From Ancylostoma caninum (taxonomy: Eukaryota > Nematoda > Chromadorea > Rhabditida > Ancylostomatidae), in assembly GCA_037903475.1 (NCBI GenBank), contig JBAJFG010000116.1, positions 1 through 64,000 on the forward strand: a DNA stretch of 64,000 bases, written 5' to 3'. The notes beneath the pieces were generated by a model, which saw only the letters and a program-made list of their open reading frames with translations, was not told the DNA's origin and made no database searches. Positions 1 through 13,500 of the stretch are shown here, in pieces; the stretch's first letter is position 1; every line of letters starts with the position of its first letter. A program made the position numbers and the translations under genes.

Positions 1-1395
1 AAATCCATGGTTATCCTCGGGATCCAGCCGGCTGCCGCGGCTGGGATCACTGAGGAGAGCCATGCAAAAATCGGTTGAAACTCAACCAAAGCTGCCGAAC
101 TAAAAATCCGGCAAAATTTCTGCATAGTTCTATTTAATTTTTTTCTTATACATCCAGCAGCTTATGCAGCCAATGTGTAAAAAATTTTATACCCAGTTCC
201 CATCCACTTCGCCAGACTTTCGCTCTGCTTTCTGGTGAGAAACTTTTAAGGCAAAATCGGTGAAAATTGGTTTTACGAGAACATGGAGAGTTTTCGTAAA
301 TTTTCTGCCCATCTGTTATTTATTCTTCATTCTCTTGGAGAATCGTAAGAAACATTAGAAAGAGCAGTTTCTACGTGAACAGCTCCCGAAGGGCAGGGAG
401 GATACTGCGGATAAAATTTTTACAAAGATCGTTTTTTTTTTTTCGAAAAACGCATTTGGGGGCAGCCGTTCTAAAGTGAAAAGAGCGCGAAAAAATAAGG
501 GTTTTGGCAGAGAAATTCAATAGATATAATAGTAATCTAATAGGATGGGTAAAATATCTAGAATTCGTAAGATTAGATGCAGAATTGACAGATTGACACA
601 TGTGTCTTCAATTACTCATCTAACTTGAGATGTCACTGCACACATAATCAGGGGTTCCATCCCCGCTAGAGCTAAAATTAGGTGGTAAATGCATCAAGAA
701 AGGGATCCTCTTACATAAATCATGGTGGCGCAACAAAATTTTCTAGAGCGCAGACGTAGGGGGACTAGCACGTGATCGCATGCGCTCGCCGTGAGACTCA
801 GTTATAGACTGCCTCGCGAGGATGCGAAGCTGATGGGACATTCGGCGATGTTTCGTCATAGGTGCATAGACGTAGTGGAAGTCGGGTGCATTCGGGATTT
901 CGCGGCGGGACCACCAGCTAGCGGTCTCGAGCCTTCCAGGCGAGACAGTGTTTACAACAATTTGACGATGCGTAGCAGCAATGTACGGAGCAGAGTCGCC
1001 CCTCTGCTGCGGCTTTGTTGCTGACTTCACTCAACTTCGGAACTGTGGGCGATAACCACATCGAAAAGAAGTGTGCATACCATGGAGGATGTATCGAAGG
1101 ATTCACTCAGTGACCTCACTTGGGATATGTTCCTTACGCACCTCTCTTTGAGGTCCCTTGGGGATTATGCAGCTTGAGGATCCGTCTGTTTTTAAGAAGG
1201 ACAATCAAATACACGGGATGAAGAACGCATCATCATATGCTGTTGTGACACTTTCTGAAACCAGTTGTGCAACTTGTGCAGTTGAACAAACTTTCTAAAC
1301 ATTTCCTAACTTTGTTCCATCACTTTCGAGATTTGGGAAGAGTGCAGCTGCAGTGATGACGAACAGATGAGCCGGGGTCCCGTAGTTCAGGGAAA
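1..1395. other. no gene recognised
   Basis: Contains short open frames only. The GC-rich stretch 740-1110 has overlapping frames on both strands that look like repeat shadow. An oligo-T/A tract lies at 425-445. Confidence 0.5.
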
Positions 1396-2646
1396 CATCA
1401 GGGGTCGTAGTAATTGCGCTGGAACCGACGGTTATAGAGGAAGTTGTGGCCTCGAACAACTGTCGGTTTTCGAGGTTAACCGACTTATAACCAAGATATA
1501 ACCAAATTCTTGTCATCACTTGAACTACATCCACTCTATTTCCACTTATTTGCAAAAGACGGCCTTAGCAAGGAATCGAACGCGCGAAGACTTGCGTGCA
1601 TGGCAACAATCATCGCACTGAGCCACAGTATTCATGGACATACTATTTCAACCCAGGCAATGACGAAAGAATCCAATGGTGTACACCTCGCCGCTGTTAG
1701 TAGATGTTTTCCACGATGAATCCGTTTTCTGTTTCGAATGAAAGGGTGTTTATTTTACAATTCTGAAGCAATAGTGCATCGGATCTGAACTACATTCCTA
1801 ATATTGCAACTATTTCGCAGATAGTGCAGCATTACGTGCATAACTAATGTGTTCAAACCTTTTTGGTTATTTTAGTCGTGGTTAACGGAGCAAACGCAAA
1901 AATGCAAAACTACGGATACCGGCAGGATTTGAACCCTGTACCCTCTCGATCATATCCTATCATGCTACCCACTCTACCACAGAGCAACTTATTGTTTTTG
2001 GCGGGAGGTGCCCTACAAACGTATAGTATGATATCGACTGCCAATTACTGGTATACGTGATGTAGAACCTTGTTAATCAAAGGTTCAATCCATGTAGGTT
2101 TCATTTCAATCTGTTTCATTAACTTCTCGCACTTGTAAAATGGGACTGAATGCATTGCCAGAGCTATTCGGTTGTTTTAAATGCAAATAGAATAATTTGG
2201 AACTCAAAACGGAAGGAAACTGCTTAATTTTTCCAAATATTTAAAATATCGGCTTTACGGTAACAATGCATAGTTAGGAAAGCCCAAATTTTAACGCAGA
2301 ATCATGCTGCAATGCCACTTATACACTTGTATAACCGGGATCTAAGAAGTCCCCTGGAGGACTTTTTAATAACCGGGATGTCCCCTTGTCTGCGTCTGAG
2401 ACATTTGCGCGCTCTCTGCGCGCGCTCTATCAATATCGATATGGCAGTGGCTGGGCGATCCAACAAACCGACGGTTTTGCAGCGCCCGAGACCAGCATAC
2501 AAACGGTGATATAACCTCACGGTTATATCGCGGTTACTAAAACCAAGTCGAAATTCATTTCAGTAATGGTTCCTGGTTATAAGGCGTATAACTGCCGGTT
2601 CAACCTCCTGGTTAACCGGCAGTTATAGCGCAATTACTACGGCCCC
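1396..2646. mobile_element. inverted-repeat element with GGTTATAACC-type words
   Basis: Left end GGGGTCGTAGTAATTGCGC (about 1398) and right end GCGCAATTACTACGGCCCC (to 2646) are inverted copies of each other. Both are followed inward by GGTTAACCGGCAGTTATA-like words, and such words recur at 2330-2380 and 2510-2540. No exact target duplication found, so the superfamily is open; the layout resembles the hAT-like elements here. Confidence 0.6.
1905..2000 (-). repeat. tRNA-like pseudogene or SINE head
   Basis: Minus strand reads GTTGCTCTGTGGTAGAGTGG (D-arm/A-box-like) and, 50 bp on, ACAGGGTTCAAATCCTGCCG (good T-arm and B box). The flanking bases do not pair as an acceptor stem. It lies inside the inverted-repeat element 1396-2646. 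Confidence 0.5.
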
Positions 2647-2664
2647 AGGATTGAGGAGTTCGTC

Positions 2665-3062
2665 GTGGCCCAATAGTGGAAAAACGGCAGGATACGGTTC
2701 CGTCGATGGAGAAGGGGTCCGCCATGGCCCAACACTAGGAAAACGGCAGGGTACGGGTCCATCGATGATTGGGTCTGCTCTGGCCCAATACTGGAGAAAG
2801 TGCCAGGATAAGGATCCACGGATGGGGACTGGGTCCGCAAGGGGCCGATTAGTGGGGAAAGCGCCGGGATACGAATCCCACCGATGGATCGGATCTGCGC
2901 TGGCTCAGTAGTGGGAAGAACGCCAGGATACAGATCCACAAATGGAGGATGGGTCTGCTCTGGCCCAACAGTGGGTAAGCGCCAGGATACGGATGTACTG
3001 ATGGAGAATGGGTCCGCCGTGGCTCAGTAGTGGGGAAAACGCCAAGATGCACGTCTCCCGGT
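2665..3062. repeat. 60-bp minisatellite, about 6.5 copies
   Basis: Units start at GGCCCAATAGTGG-like positions about every 60 bp (2666, 2726, 2786, 2846, 2906, 2966, 3025), each with GCCAGGATACGGATCCA-like centres and TGGGTCCGC ends. Copies differ by 10-25 percent. Because 60 is divisible by 3, minus-strand frames stay open and read DPYPG-type 20-residue repeats (2637-2939 and 2849-3052), but in two frames and with no splice support. Confidence 0.85.
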
Positions 3063-3633
3063 GGTGTAGGGGCACACTACGCGCTCATTCGTGTCTCAGT
3101 CGACCGTCTCTTCTTCCTCTTTGTTGGCTGTTCATAACGGGTCCATAGGCATGTAAGAAATGTGACAAAAAAAGAGTAGTTATTATCAGTGCATCGGAAA
3201 TTAGTTTTACATGTAGGTGCGGGATTAAGAATTTGCAAGCAAGGCTAGGATGGCGAGAAGACTCGAAGCCCGACGTTGGTGAGGCGGCCACACCCATAGA
3301 GTATACGCAACTCATAAGGAGAATTTCGTATTTGAACTCAACTAATGATTAGTTTTCCTTTTTTGCTGATTTTTTAAGCATTCCACACGTGTGAAGCTTT
3401 CGCACATATCTCAAGTGGCTGCCCCAAGCCACTTTCTAGCGTCCCGAAGGGGCGCTAGTAAATTCATATCAGATCATGTATGCCCATATAAATAATATTT
3501 ATTTGTCCAAAGTATAATAAACACTTGTTGTTTTTTTTTCGTTGTTGTTGCCAAAATATTGCTGCGGCGAAGCAGAACTAACCCTAGGATAACCTGTAAC
3601 GAGAACGAGGTGCCTATAGGGAGTAATTCTCAC

Positions 3634-3729
3634 CTCCGTTGGCGTTGTCGAGTGGCCTGGGTCAAATGCATAGCCAGCATTTGCGCAGAACTCAACCAAC
3701 AGAAGGAGGATAAGATTGAAGGCAAGCAT
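3634..3729 (-). CDS. candidate first exon encoding a signal peptide
   Basis: ATG at 3729 opens 32 whole codons beginning MLAFNLILLLLVEFCANAGY: a short n-region, a Leu-rich core and an Ala-x-Ala-like cleavage site, then a Pro/Thr-rich stretch ending at GAG|GTGAGA, a good donor. It lies about 700 bp downstream of the receptor M4 exon on the same strand, so it would start the next gene toward position 1. No following exon was recognised. It could be chance. Confidence 0.35.
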
Positions 3730-4434
3730 TGATACCTTTTAAAAACTTTTCAGAGAATCAACGACTTCTCCTAATGTGAAACCGAATATTTCTAAGGTGA
3801 AAAACACAAAATTGGCTGACGATTTAAATTCCATAAAAATTTCAAAAAAAAAAGCTTTAGATTCAGATTTCTAACGATGAATTTCATTAGCACTTCTTAG
3901 AGTTGAAATATTCCTGTTATTCTGAGCATATCAGTAATTTCACAAGTTCTGGGAGTCAATTTTGTCAGACATCGAGGCGAAAGTCGGTGTTGATTGCGTG
4001 CAAGCCAGATGAGTGGCCTCACACCCTCCCACTGGCAGAGCAGGGAGGTGCTAAGGAAGGTGCGAGGAATGGGTTCCTAAGGCCTGCCTCCCGTCATATC
4101 AATAAAAAGGCCCAGACTAACAGGTGTCACTCAACCGATTAGTCACCACACTACCACACTTTTTGGAGAATACACATCAATAGTACACGAATCATTCGTA
4201 TGGATTTATTATGTGTTCGAGTACCTTCACAAAACCACAGGTTAAAGGCCTCCAGAATTCTTCCACCAACTTTCTTGAGTGAAATTTGCATCGAAAGCAC
4301 TCTCAAATGTGTCCCCGGAGAGCGGTCTGCTTGCCGAACCCTGAACAATATGTAAACGTTAACGCAAGAAATAAGACTGTGAACTTCTCACATTCCACAT
4401 TGGTATTTTCTAGTGCACATAACAACGGACATAC

Positions 4435-4575
4435 GATTTTCATAGGTTCAGTTGAATCAAACAGCATTGGTGAGTTCTGGATAATGAGAGTCGTTCCAAC
4501 GAGGTTCACAAATGTGAAAACTATGAGAACCAGTCTGTCAATAACATTAGCAACATACGACCAATCCGAAGAGAT
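4435..4575 (-). CDS. nAChR exon: M4
   Basis: Reads [20 protein letters not shown] then [20 protein letters not shown] and STEPMKI. DWxYVAxVIDRLxLIxF is the conserved entry to M4. The acceptor is CTTTCAG and the donor is ATC|GTATGT. If the donor is not used, the frame runs on to a stop near 4303; a short last exon further down is more likely but was not identified. Confidence 0.93.
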
Positions 4576-7500
4576 CTGAAAGAGAGTGACTCTACTTGTT
4601 TATTATGTACCACCTAAAGAAGGCAACTCTATTTCTTTGTTGGCCACAACACTTCAATAAAGCTTCTATTACAATCAGGGTAACTTAGAATATCGAATCT
4701 AATGTGAACGAATCAGTAAATCCGCTACACTCGCCACATTATTTGGAGAATACCCAGCAATCATGCATGTAGTTGGAGCGGCACAAGCGCCAGTAATTTT
4801 TTTTGATGGGCCACGTATTCGATCTCATGTGAGAATCGTATAGGCAATGAATGAGTATTTGCCCTCTACACTGACTTAAAGGCAGTGTCCAAGCTCAGGA
4901 CCAACTTGGGTTATTGGGTAGCAGAAGATGCACGGGGCGACGCTGATTACAATGATGTAGGTAACTCAGCTCAAAAGTGCACAAAACCCCGTTTTTGAAC
5001 CCTCCATTTTTGGAGGAAACAGGCATTCCTGCGCATCGACATCTCGTACACGAAGTTGTTCCGCGATCGATCAATGTCCCCTCTGCAACTTCATGCTGAT
5101 GATGTTGATGATGATGAAGTTGCGGATGTGTGGTGTGGTCAAATGCAAGGGCCAATGCCGGCGTGGAGTTGCAGCGAGGGGATCGATGATCGCGGCTCAT
5201 CCCGATTGCCGAGGGGCGTCGTGGCGACCGCCGAAGTTGGCGACCAGAGATCGCCAATTTTAGCGACCTACCGTCGCCAACTCAGACACTGAGTGCGTGC
5301 GAGCGGCGGTACATCCCGCCGATGCGCGGGTGATTTTAGGAACGCTTTTCGCCCTTTTTCCATGTTTCGACTAGTGTCTGAGGGATAATGCAGCAGAACA
5401 ACCTCATTGAAAGGAATGAAACGATTTATTGCTAAACAACTTCAAACTTTGCTAGTAATGAAGTAACATTTGATGATGATAGCCTTTGGATCAGGGAACT
5501 TTAGGTTCTGCATATCTCTGAAGACAATGAGATCATATTTCACCAACAGCATTAGAAGAGAAATCAGCAGAGAAGTTGTGAGGATCGCCAGTGATTCCTA
5601 CAAAACATAACGCCCCTGTTCACGCCGTTTTAGAGATCCGCCAATTACTTCCGTAGTTCTAGTAGCTAGCTCACGAATGTAGCTGTAGCGAAGCTCAAAA
5701 ATACACACATATAAACTACTATAGCGCAAATGTAACGCTCGAAATCGCACAGGAAGTTAATTTTTTGAGCACAGTTGCTAAAATCGCAAATTGTTTGGAA
5801 ACAAATCATGTCACTCCTTTTAATAAGACTGTTTTGTTACATCATTTATCACAAACACTAGTATAAACAATGAAAATGGCGAGAAACCCAATATGGAGCG
5901 GCCAACCAACCTAGTCTTATCACCACCATGCGCGATCGGGCGAGCGGCGGGACCCTAAGCGGCGAGCGGCGGGCCTCCAAGCAGCGAGCGGCGTCCCATT
6001 ACCCGCGCATCGGCGGGATATGCGGCCACTCGCACTCACTAAGTATCTGAGAATGTTGTTTGTGACATCGGTACCTATGGACCGTATCGGACACCGATGT
6101 TGGCGATCGGCGCCCGTCGTCGCCAGCGACGGTTACGAAGGGTGTTACAGAAGATGATAGGGAAAGTGGACTCTACCACCGAACTGGAGAAACTTTGTAG
6201 AAGGGGAAGGTTGAAAGATTTAACCGTCTCACTTGTAATGGAGAGGGCAACGCAGTAATGAATGCCTGGAGAAAATAGACCAGATTTTCAACCCTCACCT
6301 CAAGAAATGGTAGCAGTAAACGCGAAATCCTAGGAGATTTTCGAGGAAAAGCAAATGCAACTTTGAGAGAGACAAATGAAAGACTCAACTGGCATTGTGT
6401 ACCTTATCTTCCTTTTTCATCGCTCGGAAATGATCAGCGATAAATGACACATTGTCGATCATCCTTCTTATCAAGTCTGGATGTAATCCACGAAGGTGCG
6501 CCAGCTGTGATAGCCTCATCTTGAGCATACACTGTTTCAATTCCTGTAATATTCATAAAAAGAGGAATTTCGACCACCTTGTTGAGTTCTCCCCTCGTTT
6601 TCTTCTTCTCATCACCGTAAACAGGAGTTGGCACAGCTAAGAAATACGGAGAAGGGCGGCGCGATGAATCCAAAAACTGACCGATTTCTTGAAAAGAAAT
6701 GAGTAATAGAAGGAATAAGTTGAAAATCTATACACAAGCACCTGATGTACTGCTTCCCCGGTCGCTAATTTCGTCCTCCTCGGCCTTCTTTATTCCAATA
6801 TATTTTGGCAGTGTTTCTATAAACACGGCTTGCATCCAGTGGGGCATAGGATGAGCAGAGCCATCCCTACAATGCATAATTGATTGTTATACAGGCTGAT
6901 GCAAAAATGGTGGGCGTTTTCCGTTGCTGCGCACTTGCGCAGTAATTTCGATAGTACATCTCATGTAAATACACACTATCAGAAAGCCTACTACTTCAAC
7001 ATCCTATTAATTTTCAGTACTCTGATGTGACTAGCGGAATTTTTAACACATTCGCGATCTTATGCTTTCGACATGGTATGCCACATGGGACATGGGCGGT
7101 TCCTTGAACGCAGCACCTCAATTCTTCGTGTCCAGGATTTTGTTCGATTTTGGGGTTTTCAAGGCCTGGAACTTATAACCTGTGTCTCGTTGCGCTCCAA
7201 TGACAATCGTGGATCCCGCTACACAGGCACGTTCATGAGCGCTAGTGGGTGACGGTCAAGAGGTGCGCTCGAGAATTCCTCGCACCTCTCTCGCACATCG
7301 CTCGCACCTATAATTGCGGGTGTCGTGTAGGAGCTGCCCATATCGGCATCAGATGTTACCAGCTAGTGTAGGGTGTCTCACGAACAGAGCCTTGCCGCCA
7401 GAAACGTCGCGCGCGGCAGAAGGGCGTTGAAGGTGAAGACGGAAGACGGCACAGTATGGATCGGGTAATGTGCTGTTATTTGAAGTAGTTGGGAACTTCT

Positions 7501-10500
7501 GGTGCTGGGATGCCAAAATCGCATTCACCCATGCAACAAGAAAATCCACTATCAGCAGTATATACGCACTAATAATGACAAAACATATAAATAGTCAAGA
7601 ATGTGGGTAAAATTTGTCGACTATGCTGAAAGCTTCTTCAAGTAATATTGGTAGTTAGAAACTACGGCCTGATTTTCCCCTTTCATCACGCACTTTTCTA
7701 TATTATCAAGTACTACCACTGCAACGACGGTTCATCGCGCGCGATGATTCGTACGAGTTGTCTCACTAGCTGTCTTCTCTAGCTATGAAGGGTTCAGAGG
7801 CAGATGGATACTGTAGCCATGGCTGCCTCTGCCTGTGGGAAGATGCGGTCGAGGTGCGACATGACCCAGCTAACGAGCGAGCGCACCTCTTGTCTCGGAC
7901 CCGCGCTAGTAAATGTGGCGAGTTGGTTGGCGCGGGGTGTAGGTCGTATGGCGCGATTCTTCGGGTGGCACCATAGAGAGGCTGAGTCAGTAGCGCGCTA
8001 CTACCACCCGATTACGGTCATGCGTCGCGGTTTGCCTGGATCTGCCTGACGGAGCAACTCGTCCGCCGCTATTATCCGACAATGGGATAGAGCCTACGGA
8101 GTTGCAAATAACTCTACGTAACAAAGCCCTGCAATAAGGTTTCACTTCTACATATACGCTGCGCTTTTGTATAGAATTGATGGTGTTTTGAAGAAAAAAA
8201 AAACAAACCTTTACATAGGTCAACCTAACGTGAGATATTCAACCTCAGTAGGAGTCATTCCTAGCACCCCTGAAATGCTCAAGAACATCAGAAAGCCACA
8301 AGTTCGCGTAATTCAATTATTCAGCAGTTTGAAAGATCCTGGTATTAGAAATATCTGTTGGGATGTTCCAGAAAACTTCCTATCTAACAGTGTCTTCATT
8401 GGGGCTCCGTAGAAATTTCTCTGTTTTGACAGTACATTTCACTTGGTTATTCAGATGAGCTTTATGTCCAAAACTATCGTCCATCTGTATACCGTAAAAA
8501 ACACTAGTACCGCTAGTTCTACGTTCCTCTCTACGGTCGGATGATGACTGGAAGGACGAGTTGGTCAAGGCAAACCGCGACGCGTGACCGTAACCGGGTG
8601 GTAATAGTGCGCTCAGATCCCGTCTGTCCATAGTGCCACCCGAAGAATCGCGCCATACGACCGCCCCCCGTTGGCGCGTCGTCGCTACGGAGGCATGGGC
8701 AACGAGGCTGGGTTCACGATTGCGATTCAGATTTTTTCATAGGTAAATCATGATTCTTTGTGTTCGTTTAACATTTATGATGCTCTTCCAGTATGTGTCA
8801 CCACTAGGACGTTAACTCGAACTCCTCGAGAACTTTGACGAATGTTGCGTTTAAGAGCGCGTTTGCGTTCAACCGGTTGTGCACGCGGTCCCACGCGTCG
8901 CATCACGTGTGTCTACCGGTTGAGCACACTGTCGCATACGTTCTAAATAGCTTCATTACCCTGAAGTCCATTGGCCGCCTATTTGGCGAGGTTTGTTTGG
9001 CAACCTAGGAAACGGCTTTGCAAACGAGCCAGGCAAACGAACTCCGCCAAATGTCTTGCCAAACATGATGTCCCGCCAAATGGGTCGCCATGCAAACCTT
9101 GCCAAACAGGTCGCCATACAAATCTTTCCAAATAGGTCGCCATGCAAAAATTGCGCTTCAACATTGTACGTGAGATTTCGCCACGTACTTCTATTTCCTC
9201 CCATCGCCTGGAGAGGCCTCCAAAATTACCACAATGTTCAAGCATTACATTTACATATCAGATCCAGGAAGTAGTTTGGGTGGAGCACCTCCTCAAGCAG
9301 TTGAACCGATGAGATTTCGTGCCTGGAGGCACGAAATACGTGGACGTCGCCGTGGTGTTCAGCTAGCTGCGCACTCTCGTGCGTGTTGCGGCGAGAACCA
9401 CGGAGATATCCTCATGCAAAAATCTGGCTGTGATCTTGCCTAGTAGACACTTCGAACTGACACTGGCACCCTCCAAATATACGACTCCCTCTGAAATACG
9501 TACCCCATATTTGGGTAATCGAACCGACTCATCGACTGCAAAGCCGATGCCTCGTATGTGCCTGTCCAGGAAAATGGGTCGTCAACATATTCTCTTCCCA
9601 TTTGTCTTGCCAAACACCCGGAAAATGAGTCGTCAACATATTCTCTCGCACTTTCTCTTGCCAAACAGATCTTAGACCCATTCTCCCAGAAAATGTCTTG
9701 CCAAGCAAGATTTTAACCGGTGAAATGTCTTGCCAAACACTTTCTCTCGCCAAATATGTAGGTCGCCATTGAACTTCAGAGTGGTAATAAAATATCACCA
9801 TCCCTGCCTCTAGGAAGAAAGGTGATACGCTTGAGTGTGGCAGCACCAAACGTTAAAGGCAGCACTCACGATCATCTTTATCTATGAATTCGTAGGTTTT
9901 TCGAACCTCAAGCATGGTCCCGACAATTCTGCGGCGGAAATGAAATCGGAGACCCTGGATCCAGGAACATATTACAAGTACAACTCCATTCCAACATTTC
10001 AACCCAGCCTGCTAGTACGAGTTGTCCTGCTGTGCAAAAATAGCCTTGGGGCGAAGCTTGACACGAATCAGCTGTTTTTGCCAGCAATCACTCCATTTTT
10101 CTATGGGAAAGTTTGTTAGGTGCAATTGTCTCCATCATTCTCATATCACTGTAGTTGTACCTATCTGCTTCGTTCCTATTCTCGCTTTACAAGAGTCGTT
10201 TAACATTGTTTCGGCTCATAGCACTCATTTCCTCTCTCTTTTGGTCTCTCTGTATTTGTAGTATTTCTTCTTGTCTTTTTCCCCAAGTTTTTGTTTTTTC
10301 ACCATAGATATACCTGTGTGACATTCACTCTCCTTTCTTCCTACATCGGTTCTTTTTTTACCAGCAAAGGCTGCAAATCCAGGCGAATACGCAAATGCGT
10401 CAAGAAACGTGACGACAGATGAATCGTTATCGACTTTTTTGTCAGGCCTGATCAGTGCAACTTGACCACGTCTAACACAGCAAATCAGAAACATTCAGAA

Positions 10501-13500
10501 ATCCTCTTTTCATGAGTTCTGACGAAATTCACTAATGCACCCGCGCTCATTATAAAAACGAAAACGAAAACTCAAGGTTACGCTAAAATCCCGATGACGA
10601 AAAATTTCGTGGGTGCTGCCTTTAGGACTTATTTCTCGTACCATAGCGATATGATCTCCACGCAGGTATTTGCTTACGAGAAATTGTTGAGAATGCAATT
10701 ACAGTGTTCTAATTCAGCTACTCACAAATGAGTGGGCCTTCTCATATAAAGACAAATAAGAACATCTTTTCTCATCAAGTATCCATTTGGGAACAAATAT
10801 CGGGTCCCATTCATCTAAAAAGCATATTGTAAGATTTATGTCGCACAAAGACGAGAACAAACGGCCACAGCTTGCGCTTCTACTTTTGCAGAAACATTGA
10901 AAATTACAAACCTGCGGTAGTAGTTGAGCGAAAGCACCGACAGGAGAATAGACATGGCCACAAGGAACATCGTGAACAAAAGGTATCGTCCTGAAGCGTA
11001 TTTAATATAATAAACGAAATAATGAACGAAAGTGATGAGAATTCCTAATTTCAGGAAAAAAGGAACATATTTTTTCATCACATCAACCCAGGAAGTTCCT
11101 TAAAGGGACACCGTTAAAAACATGCAGAGAGTGAAATGCGAGCCCGAATAAAGAAACGAGTTGAACAAGACTAATCGAAGTAGTAGTTCACTTTCCTTGT
11201 GATTTTCTTTAAAACGTGATGAAAAAGCATTGCAGTTACTAGGGAAGAATACTTAGGGGGTCTGGCAATTCGTATAGAGATACATTCTGTCAAGTACAGT
11301 TTACGACGCCGATCGCAAATCCGTTTACCTTATCTGCTGCGGAGCAGTCTACAAAGATACGACATGATTAAAGATTGCGCAAGAAAGCTCAAGTTCAGCG
11401 TCTAAGATGTATTTCGCTGAAAGATCGCGGGAAACCACCCGGATTTAATCACTTTCAGGAAACAGCAGTCAGTTTCGATTCATCTAACAGTTTGAGGTGG
11501 TTTTTGAGCAATTCTCAGCAGAATACAACTCGCAAGTCAAATGTAGCCGGTTTGGACAGGCCACAATTATGCCACGTAACTCTTCAATTAAGACACCGAA
11601 GCAGATAATATGAACGGATTTGGGATCAGTGTTGCAAACCGCATATGGCCGTGGAGACTGGGCTCGCGTTGTCGGACTGCATTCAGAAAAGCTGCTATAA
11701 TGCTATGCTAATCATTCTTGCATCTGCATCCACCATGAGTGGTCGACAACTCAATGCCTATTCTATCCGTACAGCTGAAGACCTAGAGGAGAAAACGAAT
11801 GAGTTGCTAGAACTTAATGAAGCAGAAAGATATTTGATGCTCATTTCTATCCTGACCCAGGTGCTGCCGCGAAGGAATGCCACTTACGTTGAGAAAGCTG
11901 CAGTGAAAGGTGGAATCGCTGCTGTTGAAACGATTGGTCGTGATCAGCAGCGTAAAAATGAACGCTCATTTGACGACGTTGAAAGGCAGCGCTCAGTTGA
12001 AATTGCTGGCCTGCCTGAACCGACAGCAGATCTACGGGGGCAGGATAGAATGAGTTTCGAGTGGAGTAACATTTGGGAACTGTTTGAAGAGTTGGACGTG
12101 AACTTGTCCCCTGTCAGTCTGTTCCGACTTGGGATTCCTAATGGTAGCAAGCCACGTCTGCTTAAGGTAGTTTTTCCAACATCTGCCTGTCAGCAGACAC
12201 TGCTTCGCTGCGCGCGTAAGCTCAGAAGTTCAATGAAGTTTGCTAATGTTTTCATCAGACCCTCGCTCACCCGTGAAGAACGCAAACTTGGCTATGCCCT
12301 TCGGCAACAAAGGAGACACCTTGTCGAAACGCAAGGTGGAAAGTATCGAGTAGACCGAAACAGCTTGTTCGACTTGAATACAAAAACTCGAATTCCGCTT
12401 GACGATACTTTCTACCCAGTAACTCACCAAAAAATACGCGATAGGACTAATTTCATCCCGAGAAACAGTCTTGAATCTTGCCCACACATCCAGAGATGCT
12501 TCTTCCAAGTCTGTCATGGCAAAAGGCTCGTATGACCGAGCAAGTCGTGGTAGGCTTCCCTTCACCTCCACAGCTTCCACACAAACCAGTTTAAACTGAG
12601 AGGACCGGACGGTAGAAGGATGAGTAAAAGAATGTGCCTGCGTGTTTACAAACTAAGTTGTTTTTCAGCCAACTGCAGAAGTATAAAGAACAAGGTGAAT
12701 GAACTAATAGCTTTCTTGAAACTTTCCAAACCAAGCATAATGGCATTGCAAGAGACATGGGCAGATGAAAATGTGACAGATGGAATGATCCTTAATATGC
12801 TACCTTACAATATTATTAGACTTGATAGGCAAGGCAGAGGTGGTGGTGTTGCACTATTATTGAGAGATCACATAGCTTTTGAGCGTCTAGATCTACAACT
12901 CAACAGAGGAGGAATATCATGTCTCTCTATTGACATTGAATGCGAAAATCACAAACTTCGCATTATTAATGTTTAGCGTCCTCCTAAAGCTAGAATTCAC
13001 GATTGCTCAGAACTGATGAATCATCTTGACTTGCTAATATCAGGATGCCAATTCAATGTCATGAGTTTGGGTGATTTCAACCTGGACATTGACTGGTCGA
13101 ACTCCGTAGCAAAACCTCGAGATCCAAGGTCCAGTGAATACATTTCTTTGTTTGAAAGTCATAAACTCAAACAGTTTGTTGTACTGCCAACATGTGGATC
13201 GCGCACGCTCGACCTAGTGCTCTCAGATAATCACCAATTGATATCTAATGTGCACATCAAAAATCCTCTTGCAAGTTCTGACCATTCCATCGTCGCCTTC
13301 ACAGCCCACGTCTCTCACAATGCCAAAGAAATTAACAATCAGTATAGAGATTTCTCAAACGCCGATTTTCCCTCAATGAAACGTGAACTTTCTTCTGTTC
13401 ATTGGGAAGCCCTTTTTCAAAACTGCCTCAATATAGATTGCATGTATTCAAAGTTTTGCAATGTTCTTTACACAATCTTTGAGAAATGCGTCCCCATCCG

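Noticed and set aside
2665..3062. CRISPR-like regular spacing
   Set aside because: The whole 60-bp unit repeats, with no unique spacers, in a eukaryotic sequence.
4895..5257. 120-codon minus-strand frame with a His-rich stretch
   Set aside because: The His run comes from a GATGAT microsatellite read on the other strand; the opposite strand is open too, and no splice signals or homology fit.
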